Of a stretch of DNA of 5,466 nucleotides, positions 1 to 5,466 are shown piece after piece. Both the position numbers and the translations under genes were made by a program. The notes under the pieces are model-generated. The model was not told the DNA's origin and made no database searches. It worked only from the letters and a program-made list of their open reading frames with translations. Source of the stretch: Treponema sp. (GTDB lineage: Bacteria > Spirochaetota > Spirochaetia > Treponematales > Breznakiellaceae); the NCBI GenBank assembly GCA_031284385.1, contig JAISZZ010000123.1, positions 1-5,466 on the forward strand. The letters run 5' to 3'. How positions within the stretch are numbered: position 1 is the stretch's first letter; each line of letters starts with the position of its first letter.

Positions 1-26
1 GACCTGTTTCATTATCTCATATTTCC

Positions 27-33
27 AGGAGGA
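27..33 (+). promoter_or_regulatory. Ribosome binding site of gene 1
   Basis: AGGAGGA lies six bases before the ATG at 40. It is a near-perfect Shine-Dalgarno sequence and fixes the start of the first lipoprotein gene. Bases 1-26 before it are A/T-rich and show no convincing promoter, but too little upstream sequence is present to judge. Confidence 0.85.
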
Positions 34-39
34 ATTCAA

Positions 40-993
40 ATGGAAAAGCAAAAAATTAAGACCGCGTCAGCGGTTGCGGCTGTGCTTTTGGGCGCGGCCC
101 TGGTTTTGGCGGGCTGCGAAAGCCCGGTATTGGATGAAGGGCAGCCGTCCGCCGGCAAAAGGGCAGGCATAGGGGTATTGTCCAACACGGCATCGGGTAC
201 GATGACATTGTCTCTATCACCCGGTGTTATAGGCGTGAACGAGATAACGGCGACGTGGTCAGCGGTTAACGGCGCAACAATGTATGATGTGTATTGCGAT
301 ACAACAAATCCGCCTGCCACCCCGGTATACAGTGGTATAACCGTAAACATCGCCACAATCACCGGACTTTCCGCCGGAACCACATACTATGTGCAAGTAG
401 ATGCGAAAGATTCAACAGGCACAGTCATTGATCAAAGTGTCGGGTCCTGCCATACCAGCAATTCGTTTGCCGACACGCATTTAGCGGAATTTATTCCGGA
501 TAGTCTTGCTCCAGATTGTTACTACGATACAATAGGAGGTGATTTTTACACATTTGATAATGGCGGTTATTACCTCATACATAATATGAGTTGGTTCACT
601 CCGTGGGTTGGTTATGACATAAGCGGCGAAGTCAAATACATCTACCATTTTGGAGACAATGTTTCTGTTACCATTACGCAACCTAACGGTACCCAAACCA
701 CTTTTACCGGCGCTGCCGGCGTTATGATTTTCGAATCGGATCATGCTGTTGGTGATGAGAATTGGCAATACACAGGTTCCGGCGATTTTACAGCAAATTA
801 TTACTACGGTGGCGCTATCAATGGCAGCAGCGTTCAAATGGGAATAGCCGCGACAAGAACTACCCCTATCACTACACCATGTTTTGCTACACTAGATAAC
901 GCGATTAATGCCTTTGCCAGTGTGGGAAGCCTTGAAACTTATATTTCAGAACCGGCTGGTTACGCGAAAAGAGCTTTGTATAGCTTACCGTAA
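40..993 (+). CDS. Lipoprotein with fibronectin type III-like domain and unrecognised C-terminal domain
   Basis: This 317-residue protein is predicted to be exported and lipid-anchored. The N-terminus has a lysine-containing head (residues 2-7), a hydrophobic stretch (about 11-25) and a lipobox LAGC with Cys26 as the lipidated residue. Residues 27-53 form a polar linker. Residues 54-138 look like one fibronectin type III domain: an early ITATWSAV strand, a YDVY strand, and the late GLSAGTTYYVQVDA motif typical of the family. Residues 145-317 are rich in Tyr, Phe, Gly and Asn and match no domain I can name. The stretch ISGEVKYIYHFGDNVSVTI and the later GDFTANYYY resemble, in order and spacing, the family module after the fn3-like domain in the two downstream genes, so I infer distant homology. 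The start at 40 is supported by an AGGAGGA six bases upstream. The N-terminal coding part (61-180) is about 65% GC, while the part after base 480 is about 43%. A strong hairpin follows the gene. The role is probably surface binding or interaction; the ligand is unknown. Confidence 0.9.
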   Translation: MEKQKIKTASAVAAVLLGAALVLAGCESPVLDEGQPSAGKRAGIGVLSNTASGTMTLSLSPGVIGVNEITATWSAVNGATMYDVYCDTTNPPATPVYSGITVNIATITGLSAGTTYYVQVDAKDSTGTVIDQSVGSCHTSNSFADTHLAEFIPDSLAPDCYYDTIGGDFYTFDNGGYYLIHNMSWFTPWVGYDISGEVKYIYHFGDNVSVTITQPNGTQTTFTGAAGVMIFESDHAVGDENWQYTGSGDFTANYYYGGAINGSSVQMGIAATRTTPITTPCFATLDNAINAFASVGSLETYISEPAGYAKRALYSLP

Positions 994-1022
994 GTTTTTG
1001 GTAACTATCCAGCCATAGCTTG

Positions 1023-1059
1023 GACTTGTTCGATAACCTGATTGGTTGTCGAACAAGTC
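1023..1059 (+). terminator. Strong 16-bp hairpin after gene 1, possible terminator or attenuator
   Basis: Bases 1023-1038 pair with 1044-1059 around the five-base loop TGATT. The outer 11 pairs (GACTTGTTCGA with TCGAACAAGTC) are perfect, and the inner five continue with a single G-U pair. It begins 29 bases after the gene 1 stop. The immediate 3' side is TTGCAAAA, not a run of T, and TTTTT appears only at 1077-1081, so it departs from the usual intrinsic terminator. It could stop transcription with help from the next small hairpin, protect the 3' end of the gene 1 message, or partly attenuate reading into gene 2. The structure is certain at sequence level; the function is inferred. Confidence 0.6.
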
Positions 1060-1063
1060 TTGC

Positions 1064-1080
1064 AAAATAGTCCGTATTTT
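1064..1080 (+). other. Small A/T hairpin next to the strong hairpin
   Basis: AAAATA (1064-1069) is the exact reverse complement of TATTTT (1075-1080), with the loop GTCCG. It starts four bases after the 16-bp hairpin ends. The stem has only A-T pairs and would be weak alone, but its right arm supplies the T run missing directly after the larger hairpin. It may be part of a two-part terminator, or chance in A/T-rich spacer. Confidence 0.35.
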
Positions 1081-1120
1081 TATGCTTTATGGCTGAATGG
1101 TTATTGGTCTTTATCATGAT

Positions 1121-1126
1121 AAGGAG
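1121..1126 (+). promoter_or_regulatory. Ribosome binding site that decides the gene 2 start
   Basis: AAGGAG lies seven bases before the ATG at 1134. Two other in-frame ATGs, at 1089 and 1116, lie upstream of this site, and starting there would put an extra 6-15 residues before the signal peptide. The position of this site and the ordinary lipoprotein signal starting at 1134 together choose the later start. I saw no convincing -35/-10 pair between 1060 and 1120, so transcription may come from a non-standard promoter or from read-through. Confidence 0.8.
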
Positions 1127-1133
1127 AAATTTC

Positions 1134-3200
1134 ATGACAAAACATTATTTTAGCGCCGCTTTATTTTTTTGCGTGGTTTTTGTATTTACCGGCTGTGAAC
1201 AACCGTCAGGCGAGAATAGGCCGGGACAGGAATATCAGGCGCCGGTACTGAACGTACTGCCGGGGAATCAATGCCTGAGCGTAAGCTGGACAGATTTTTC
1301 CAGTGTGGAAGTCTTTGTCGGAACAGGCGATGAAATGCCGAGAGAAAGTGAGGGAAACGTAACGCTAAGCGACTATTCCGCCGTGATAACGGGATTAACG
1401 AACAATACCGCCTACAACGTATGGGTTGCGGTACCCGAGGGCGAATACATAAAAACGAGTAAAAAAGCGATACCGGTAAATCCGGGCGTACCGGACGGTA
1501 AATTCGCAAGCAGCGAATATATTTACGAACTGGACGGAGTAATATACAGCAAATACAAAAATAAATGGTCAGGGAACATAGCGGAATCGGATATCGTATA
1601 TTCCGGGACAATCATTTTTGCCGACGGCGGCGGCGCGATGATAATCAAAATAGACAAAAACAGCGCGGATTTTCCATACGCGATTGGCGCGTACCATGCG
1701 GTTAAGGTTACATACATAGACAAGTTGTACAAGGTTAAAGAATCAACGGAAGCTCCCGAAATCCCGGCGCAAACAACAGGGAACATAGAAGCGTCTTTTG
1801 GCGAAACAGATACTGCGAACATCACAGTAGGAAAACTCGTTGTCTTTGACAGTAACGGCGGGGACACCGAAGCAAGTCCGCAGGCAATTGCGGTTGAGTC
1901 CGGCAAAACAGCGGGTAAGCTGCCTATTCCTCCAACAAAAACAAATTTTCAATTTGACGGCTGGGAAATGGCGTACGGAAGCGAATTTAGCGCCGGAACG
2001 GCGGTAAATTCCGATGTCACTGTATACGCCCGATGGATCGCGGAAACCGGCGGCGGCGAAAAAACTTTTTCAAGCATAGCGGATATGGCAAGATACCTTG
2101 AAAGCTTTTACGGTGACAACCGCGCGGAAAACCCGGTAGAAATTGTATTAACGAAAGACATATCGGTAAGCAATATGGCAAGCGGCAATGACAGCCTCGG
2201 AGCGCTTTTTGAGGCGTTTAACGGTAAGTATGTTACATTGGATATGAGCGCCGTTGCAGGCGATACAATAGCAGACGTTGTGGCGGGAACAGAAAAAATT
2301 AGGAATTACAAGGACTGTCTGGTTTCAATAAAGTTACCCGCCGCGCTGGTAAAAATAGGCGATTATTCTTTTAATAATTGTGTCTCGCTTAAATCAGTTG
2401 TGTTTCCGGACACGTTACTATATTTAGGCGAAGGGGCCTTTTGGGGTGCCGGTATCACCGAATTTACTATCCCAAATACAGTAACGACATTTGGTAAGTA
2501 TATATTTCGGGATTGCAAAGACCTTGAAAGCGTCAATCTTTCCGGTCTGAATAAAGAAATAAAAGATCTTCATTATTATAAATTTGCCGGTTGTTCCAGC
2601 CTTAAAAATCTCACACTGCCTAATGAAGGGCTAACAACAATAGGTCAATATACATTCGAAAATTGTGTTGAACTTGAAACAGTTACTTTGCCGGTAAGTT
2701 TAACTTCAGTAGGGTTAAATACATTTAGCGGTTGTACAAAACTTAAAACAGTTATATGGACAGAAACAGGGACGAATTGTTATATTGGCACGGGTGGTAC
2801 ATTTAAAGACTGTAAATCTCTTAAAACGTTAGTTATACCGGAAGGTGTAACTAAAATTATTAACGCTGGTATGCTAAACCCAACTAATTGTCTTTTTGCG
2901 GGTTCAGGGCTTGAAACAATTACTCTGCCTACCACTTTAAGCACAATCGCGGTAAATACTTTTAAGGATGCAGCAAATCTCGTGGAAATAAATATATTAA
3001 AGCCATCGACTACGCCATCATTTACCGGAACGACACTGTCAAACGTTAACGCATTTACCGGAACGCCAATTAGTAATAATGATACTGACACCGCCCATAT
3101 ATATGTGCCAGACGAGGCCAGCGTTACGGCGTATAAAGCCGTGTCCAATTGGATTACATTTGCCAATTTAATATCGGTAAAGCCGGCGCAAGGAAAGTAA
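1134..3200 (+). CDS. Lipoprotein with fn3-like, InlB_B and BspA-type leucine-rich repeat domains
   Basis: The start at 1134 gives 688 residues. The signal peptide (1-20) ends in the lipobox FTGC with Cys21; Phe at -3 is unusual in enterobacteria but tolerated in spirochaetes. Domains follow in order: an fn3-like module (about 36-117) with LSVSWT and GLTNNTAYNVWVAV; a family module (about 118-206) with YELDGVIYSKY and KVKESTE; one InlB_B (Listeria-Bacteroides) repeat (235-301) with VVFDSNGG, FDGWE and VTVYARW; a linker (312-396); then about nine BspA-type leucine-rich repeats (397-617) of the form (I/V)xLPxxLxxIGxxxFxxCxxLxx. The end (about 629-682) has an 11-residue tandem repeat and the IYVPDEASVTAYKAVSNW segment often found closing such arrays. 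BspA-type proteins are established surface adhesins in oral and gut bacteria, so binding to host, plant or microbial surfaces is the likely role; the ligand is not visible. Gene 3 follows after one base, probably in the same operon. The repeat part is much more A/T-rich than the N-terminal half. Confidence 0.95.
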   Translation: MTKHYFSAALFFCVVFVFTGCEQPSGENRPGQEYQAPVLNVLPGNQCLSVSWTDFSSVEVFVGTGDEMPRESEGNVTLSDYSAVITGLTNNTAYNVWVAVPEGEYIKTSKKAIPVNPGVPDGKFASSEYIYELDGVIYSKYKNKWSGNIAESDIVYSGTIIFADGGGAMIIKIDKNSADFPYAIGAYHAVKVTYIDKLYKVKESTEAPEIPAQTTGNIEASFGETDTANITVGKLVVFDSNGGDTEASPQAIAVESGKTAGKLPIPPTKTNFQFDGWEMAYGSEFSAGTAVNSDVTVYARWIAETGGGEKTFSSIADMARYLESFYGDNRAENPVEIVLTKDISVSNMASGNDSLGALFEAFNGKYVTLDMSAVAGDTIADVVAGTEKIRNYKDCLVSIKLPAALVKIGDYSFNNCVSLKSVVFPDTLLYLGEGAFWGAGITEFTIPNTVTTFGKYIFRDCKDLESVNLSGLNKEIKDLHYYKFAGCSSLKNLTLPNEGLTTIGQYTFENCVELETVTLPVSLTSVGLNTFSGCTKLKTVIWTETGTNCYIGTGGTFKDCKSLKTLVIPEGVTKIINAGMLNPTNCLFAGSGLETITLPTTLSTIAVNTFKDAANLVEINILKPSTTPSFTGTTLSNVNAFTGTPISNNDTDTAHIYVPDEASVTAYKAVSNWITFANLISVKPAQGK
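1730..1751 (+). repeat. Copy 1 of a 22-bp identity shared by genes 2 and 3
   Basis: These bases are identical to 3792-3813. Both copies lie in frame at the end of the family module and encode KVKESTE plus flanking codons. This is the longest exact match between the two genes that I found by eye; a 16-bp identity (AGCGTAAGCTGGACAG) also occurs at 1278-1293 and 3331-3346. They reflect paralogy of the N-terminal halves and could act as recombination sites. Confidence 0.85.
2322..2984 (+). repeat. About nine BspA-type leucine-rich repeats in gene 2
   Basis: The array covers residues 397-617, with units of about 22-30 residues. Clear units start at IKLPAALVKIG, VVFPDTLLYLG, FTIPNTVTTFG, LTLPNEGLTTIG, VTLPVSLTSVG, LVIPEGVTKI and ITLPTTLSTIA. 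Most contain F(N/R/A/E/S/K)(N/D/G)C followed by xxL, the standard BspA consensus cysteine. Units 4, 7 and 8 carry short insertions, and unit 8 (about VIPEGVTKI to CLFAGSGLE) is the longest. GC content is about 34% over 2461-2880, well below the rest of the gene. Confidence 0.88.
3018..3083 (+). repeat. Two 33-nt tandem units near the end of gene 2
   Basis: Units 3018-3050 and 3051-3083 encode SFTGTTLSNVN and AFTGTPISNND. They share the 14-base string CATTTACCGGAACG at 3019-3032 and 3052-3065, exactly 33 bases apart, so the reading frame is kept. It looks like an in-frame duplication in the linker between the leucine-rich repeats and the closing segment. Confidence 0.7.
3191..3197 (+). promoter_or_regulatory. 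Ribosome binding site of gene 3 inside the end of gene 2
   Basis: AGGAAAG lies in the last codons of gene 2, with its AGGA core seven bases before the ATG at 3202. The gene 2 stop (TAA, 3198-3200) is one base from that ATG, an arrangement expected for co-transcribed, translationally coupled genes. Confidence 0.75.
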
Positions 3201-3201
3201 A

Positions 3202-5466
3202 ATGAAAAAATTTATACTGTTTTTTATCGCGGCGCTGATCGTTGCGGGATGCGATAACCCGGCAGGTGTCGGGCAGGATTCGCCCTATACCGGGGCGGGG
3301 CTTGACGTTTTGCCCGGAAACCGCTGCCTCAGCGTAAGCTGGACAGGCATTTCTTCAGTCGAGGAAATTCTTGCAGGCAACAGCAATGAAATGCCGTCTA
3401 ACGGTTACGGATCGGGAACTGTTATAATAGACGGCGATTCCGCTATGATAAGCGGTCTACAGAACAACACGGCCTACAATGTGTGGGTTAGGGGCTCAGG
3501 CGGAGAAATTGCAAAAACCCCGCAAAAAACGATACCGGTGGATATAGGCATACCGGCGGGCAGATTTTCCGGCGAGGAACATATTTACGAGCTGGACGGC
3601 GTTACGTACTCCAAATACAGAAATAACAGCTCTCAGGATGTAACGGCAGACGACCTCATTTTTGCCGGAACCATTGTGTACACGGACTCAGACGGCGTAA
3701 TGGTGATCAAAATAACCAAAAAGGGGCCGGATTTTCCAAAAGCAATCGGCACCTATCACGCGCTGCAAGTTGTATACGAAAGCCGTATATGCAAGGTTAA
3801 AGAATCAACGGAATTACCGGTTGTCGGCTACTATGACGGGAATGTTATCGATCTGAACGCCGTAAAGGCCGACCTGGCGGAAAAAATGGAAACAACGGCA
3901 AACATTGTGGGCTTCCTTGTTACATTCGACAAAAACGGCGGGCGCACGGACGCAAGCCCGAAAGCCGTAGCCGTTGCGGGCGGCGCAATCAAAACGCTTC
4001 CGATTCCGCCGTCCCTCGCTATGGACGACTTTCTGTTTGCTGGCTGGAACACCCAAGAGAATGGTAAGGGGACTGTATTTGACGAAAGCACGCCGGTTGA
4101 CGACGACCTTAAGGTTTACGCCCGGTGGAGGGCAACGGACGGCGGCTCGGACACGCCACTGATAAGCCTTTCGGATGCCGCCGATCTTGCGAAAATCGGC
4201 GGTGGCGACCCGTCTTACCCTGCAAACGGCAACTATACGCTTCTAAATGACATAACGCTGACAAATTGGATTCCGGTCTGCCCTGACGGTGAAAACGCTT
4301 TTAGCGGGACTTTTGACGGAGGCGGCCATACTATCACCCTGCAAAGTTTTGCCGGGTCAGCCCTGTCAAACTCCTATGTTGGCATTTTCGGCTATGTCAA
4401 AGGCCCTTCGCCGCAGGCAAAGGCTGGCATCAGAAACATGAAAATTGTATCTTTGGTAACGGCGGCTTCAGCAGGACCATACGGACATGGAGTAGGTTTG
4501 ATTGCGGGCGGCGCTGAAAACACTGTAATTAGGGATATTACACTGGAGGGTAGTTTTAATTTAATAACGGCGCAAGTCGTTTACTCAGGCGGTATTGCCG
4601 GAACCATCAGGAGCGGCGGCGCCGTCAGGAACTGTAGCAGTAGCATGAACATACTTGTCGATGGCGGCGGCGGTAGCGGCGGTTACAGCCATGCGGGCGG
4701 CTTTGTGGGTTTGTTCACAGGCGGCGGCGAGATACACGATTGTCATAATACAGGCATTGTTACCGCTGATTGTAAAACGGCGCGTTCGCAGGCTTTTGTG
4801 GGCGGCATCGCGGGCGGCAGCTCTTACGGTTTTAGTACGGCATATGAAGGCAATATACAGGACTGCTCATCTACCGGAAATATCACTGCCAAAGCCCTTG
4901 GCGATTGGAGCTGGGCGGGGGGCATTGCCGGTACGATAGTTGGAGATGGAGACGGCACACTGGAAAAGACAACAAGAATCGTACGCTGTTGGGCGAGCGG
5001 TACCGTATCGGTAGCGGATACAGGCGCGGGTTGGCCGTACGTCGGCGGCATAGTTGGCTATAACTATTATGGCGCGCTGGTTTCGCAGTGCTACTTTACC
5101 GGAACGGTAATCTCGAACGGAGGTTATGATTATGCCGGCGGCATAGCAGGCTATAATTCAAAAGAGTATAATGGGCACAGTTCCCGGATAGAGGATTGCT
5201 GGGCGAGCGGGACGGTTACAGGCTATAGGAACGCTGGCGGCATCGTGGGGCAGAATCAGGTCGCTGCGATAATTCAGCGCTGTTACTCCCTTGCCGCCCT
5301 GTCGGTACTGGTTGGTACAGGAGCAACGGGCGCATATTCACAAGTGGGCATGGGCGGCATCGCCGGATATAACGCGGTATTCGACGGCAAGGCGGCAGGC
5401 ACGGTACGAAACTGTGTCGCCCTTAATCCGTCGCTTACCGCGCCTAACGGCTTTGACCGGGTTTAC
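3202..5466 (+). CDS. Lipoprotein with fn3-like, InlB_B and GLUG beta-helix domains (3' end outside window)
   Basis: The frame is open from ATG 3202 to the last base, giving 755 residues and no stop, so the protein is partial at its C-terminus. The signal peptide (1-16) has Lys2-Lys3, a hydrophobic core and the lipobox VAGC with Cys17. Residues 32-118 form an fn3-like module with LSVSWT and LQNNTAYNVWV. Residues 119-207 are the family module with YELDGVTYSKY and KVKESTE. Residues 238-309 are one InlB_B repeat with VTFDKNGG, FAGWN and KVYARW. From about 320 a new region starts (LSDAADLAKIGG), with FSGTFDGGGHTI at 367-378, a hallmark leading into GLUG arrays. From about 394 to the edge run GG(I/F)(A/V)G repeats. 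The first 300 residues are a clear paralogue of gene 2: 17 of 21 residues match around LxVLPGN...SWT, and NNTAYNVWV is identical. It is probably translated by coupling to gene 2. GLUG proteins are often surface or secreted and adhesin-like; the ligand is unknown. GC is about 55-60%, higher than the gene 2 repeat region just upstream. Confidence 0.93.
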   Translation, partial: MKKFILFFIAALIVAGCDNPAGVGQDSPYTGAGLDVLPGNRCLSVSWTGISSVEEILAGNSNEMPSNGYGSGTVIIDGDSAMISGLQNNTAYNVWVRGSGGEIAKTPQKTIPVDIGIPAGRFSGEEHIYELDGVTYSKYRNNSSQDVTADDLIFAGTIVYTDSDGVMVIKITKKGPDFPKAIGTYHALQVVYESRICKVKESTELPVVGYYDGNVIDLNAVKADLAEKMETTANIVGFLVTFDKNGGRTDASPKAVAVAGGAIKTLPIPPSLAMDDFLFAGWNTQENGKGTVFDESTPVDDDLKVYARWRATDGGSDTPLISLSDAADLAKIGGGDPSYPANGNYTLLNDITLTNWIPVCPDGENAFSGTFDGGGHTITLQSFAGSALSNSYVGIFGYVKGPSPQAKAGIRNMKIVSLVTAASAGPYGHGVGLIAGGAENTVIRDITLEGSFNLITAQVVYSGGIAGTIRSGGAVRNCSSSMNILVDGGGGSGGYSHAGGFVGLFTGGGEIHDCHNTGIVTADCKTARSQAFVGGIAGGSSYGFSTAYEGNIQDCSSTGNITAKALGDWSWAGGIAGTIVGDGDGTLEKTTRIVRCWASGTVSVADTGAGWPYVGGIVGYNYYGALVSQCYFTGTVISNGGYDYAGGIAGYNSKEYNGHSSRIEDCWASGTVTGYRNAGGIVGQNQVAAIIQRCYSLAALSVLVGTGATGAYSQVGMGGIAGYNAVFDGKAAGTVRNCVALNPSLTAPNGFDRVY
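3792..3813 (+). repeat. Copy 2 of the 22-bp identity shared by genes 2 and 3
   Basis: Identical to 1730-1751 and in the same position of the family module (KVKESTE). Downstream of it the two genes differ by an insertion of roughly 10 residues in the short linker before their InlB_B repeats. Confidence 0.85.
4381..5466 (+). repeat. GLUG-type beta-helix repeat array in gene 3
   Basis: After two looser units (GIFGYV at residue 394, GLIAGG at 432), the motif GG(I/F)(A/V)G recurs at residues 463, 499, 534, 573, 615, 646, 679 and 718, spaced 31-42 residues. Each unit also has one cysteine in an (I/V)xx(C) strand, at residues 478, 514, 555, 596, 630, 666, 694 and 738, often followed by xxxG and a short beta strand such as GTVS or GTVT. 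This is the pattern of the GLUG family, thought to stack as a right-handed beta-helix or similar solenoid. The array probably continues past the window edge. Divergent DNA repeats are visible too, for example TGGGCGAGCGG in two units (near 4989 and 5199). Confidence 0.85.

Noticed and set aside
1060..1120. Sigma-70 type promoter for gene 2
   Set aside because: TTGCAA at 1060 and TATGCT at 1081 are only 15 bases apart and poor matches. No better pair was found by eye.
1089..1133. Longer N-terminus for gene 2 starting at 1089 or 1116
   Set aside because: Both lie upstream of the AAGGAG at 1121-1126 and would put extra residues ahead of an otherwise normal lipoprotein signal peptide.
905..1135. 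Minus-strand open frame of 76 codons across the gene 1-gene 2 spacer
   Set aside because: It reads through the 16-bp hairpin and into the end of gene 1, shows no recognisable domain, and is better explained as spacer. A very small chance remains that it is real.
1186..1952. Three minus-strand open frames of 69-141 codons opposite gene 2
   Set aside because: Composition is Arg/Ser/Pro-skewed and no ribosome binding sites are evident. The opposite strand encodes clear domains throughout.
3814..4091. Minus-strand open frames of 80 and 86 codons
   Set aside because: They lie fully inside gene 3, have no ribosome binding site that I could see, and encode low-complexity, non-family-like protein. 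The plus frame here encodes the recognisable InlB_B repeat.
3974..4162. Plus-strand open frame of 62 codons
   Set aside because: An Arg- and Thr-rich shifted-frame reading of the gene 3 InlB_B region, with no start signal.
4660..4690. GGC-rich run as a possible phase-variable simple repeat
   Set aside because: The GGCGGC stretches here are short, interrupted glycine codons in the GLUG array. Trinucleotide changes would not shift the frame, and no long uniform tract is present.
4655..4939. Plus-strand open frame of 94 codons, Ala/Arg-rich
   Set aside because: A shifted-frame reading of the GGC-rich GLUG repeats in gene 3. The Ala/Arg richness is what such repeats give in another frame.

Overview
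The window holds three consecutive plus-strand genes for predicted lipoproteins that carry modular, adhesin-like extracellular domains. There are two complete genes (40-993 and 1134-3200) and a third that runs off the right edge (3202 to beyond 5466). No RNA gene, mobile element, CRISPR array or metabolic gene is visible. The domain set (relaxed lipobox, fibronectin type III-like module, Listeria-Bacteroides InlB_B repeat, BspA-type leucine-rich repeats, GLUG repeats) and the mixed base composition (about 50% GC overall, ranging from about 30% to 68% per 60-base line) resemble the surface lipoprotein families of insect-gut treponemes (Spirochaetes). That placement is inference from recognised protein style, not proof.

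Layout: bases 1-39 hold only the end of an upstream spacer and a strong ribosome binding site. Gene 1 (317 residues) is a lipoprotein with one fibronectin type III-like domain and an aromatic-rich C-terminal domain that I do not recognise. The 140-base gap after it contains a very strong 16-bp hairpin followed by a small A/T hairpin, which suggests a transcription end or an attenuation/processing point. Gene 2 (688 residues) has a lipobox, an fn3-like domain, a family-specific module, an InlB_B repeat, a linker and about nine BspA-type leucine-rich repeats. Gene 3 starts one base after the gene 2 stop, with its ribosome binding site inside the end of gene 2. It has the same first four modules but ends in a GLUG-type beta-helix array. 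It has no stop codon in the window, so an open-reading-frame list that requires a stop would miss it, although it is the longest gene here (at least 755 residues).

Genes 2 and 3 are clear paralogues over their first 300 residues or so and then carry unrelated repeat domains. Gene 1 seems to be a more distant, shorter relative with a similar order of parts. The simplest reading is a small cluster of cell-surface lipoproteins in which a shared anchor and stalk present interchangeable tip domains. Those tips probably bind host, plant-fibre or microbial ligands, but no ligand can be read from the sequence. I found no enzyme, defence or secretion system, and nothing here justifies claiming a new biological system. 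The most interesting points are the module swapping, the base-composition breaks that follow domain boundaries, the regular cysteine column in the GLUG array, and the strong hairpin after gene 1.
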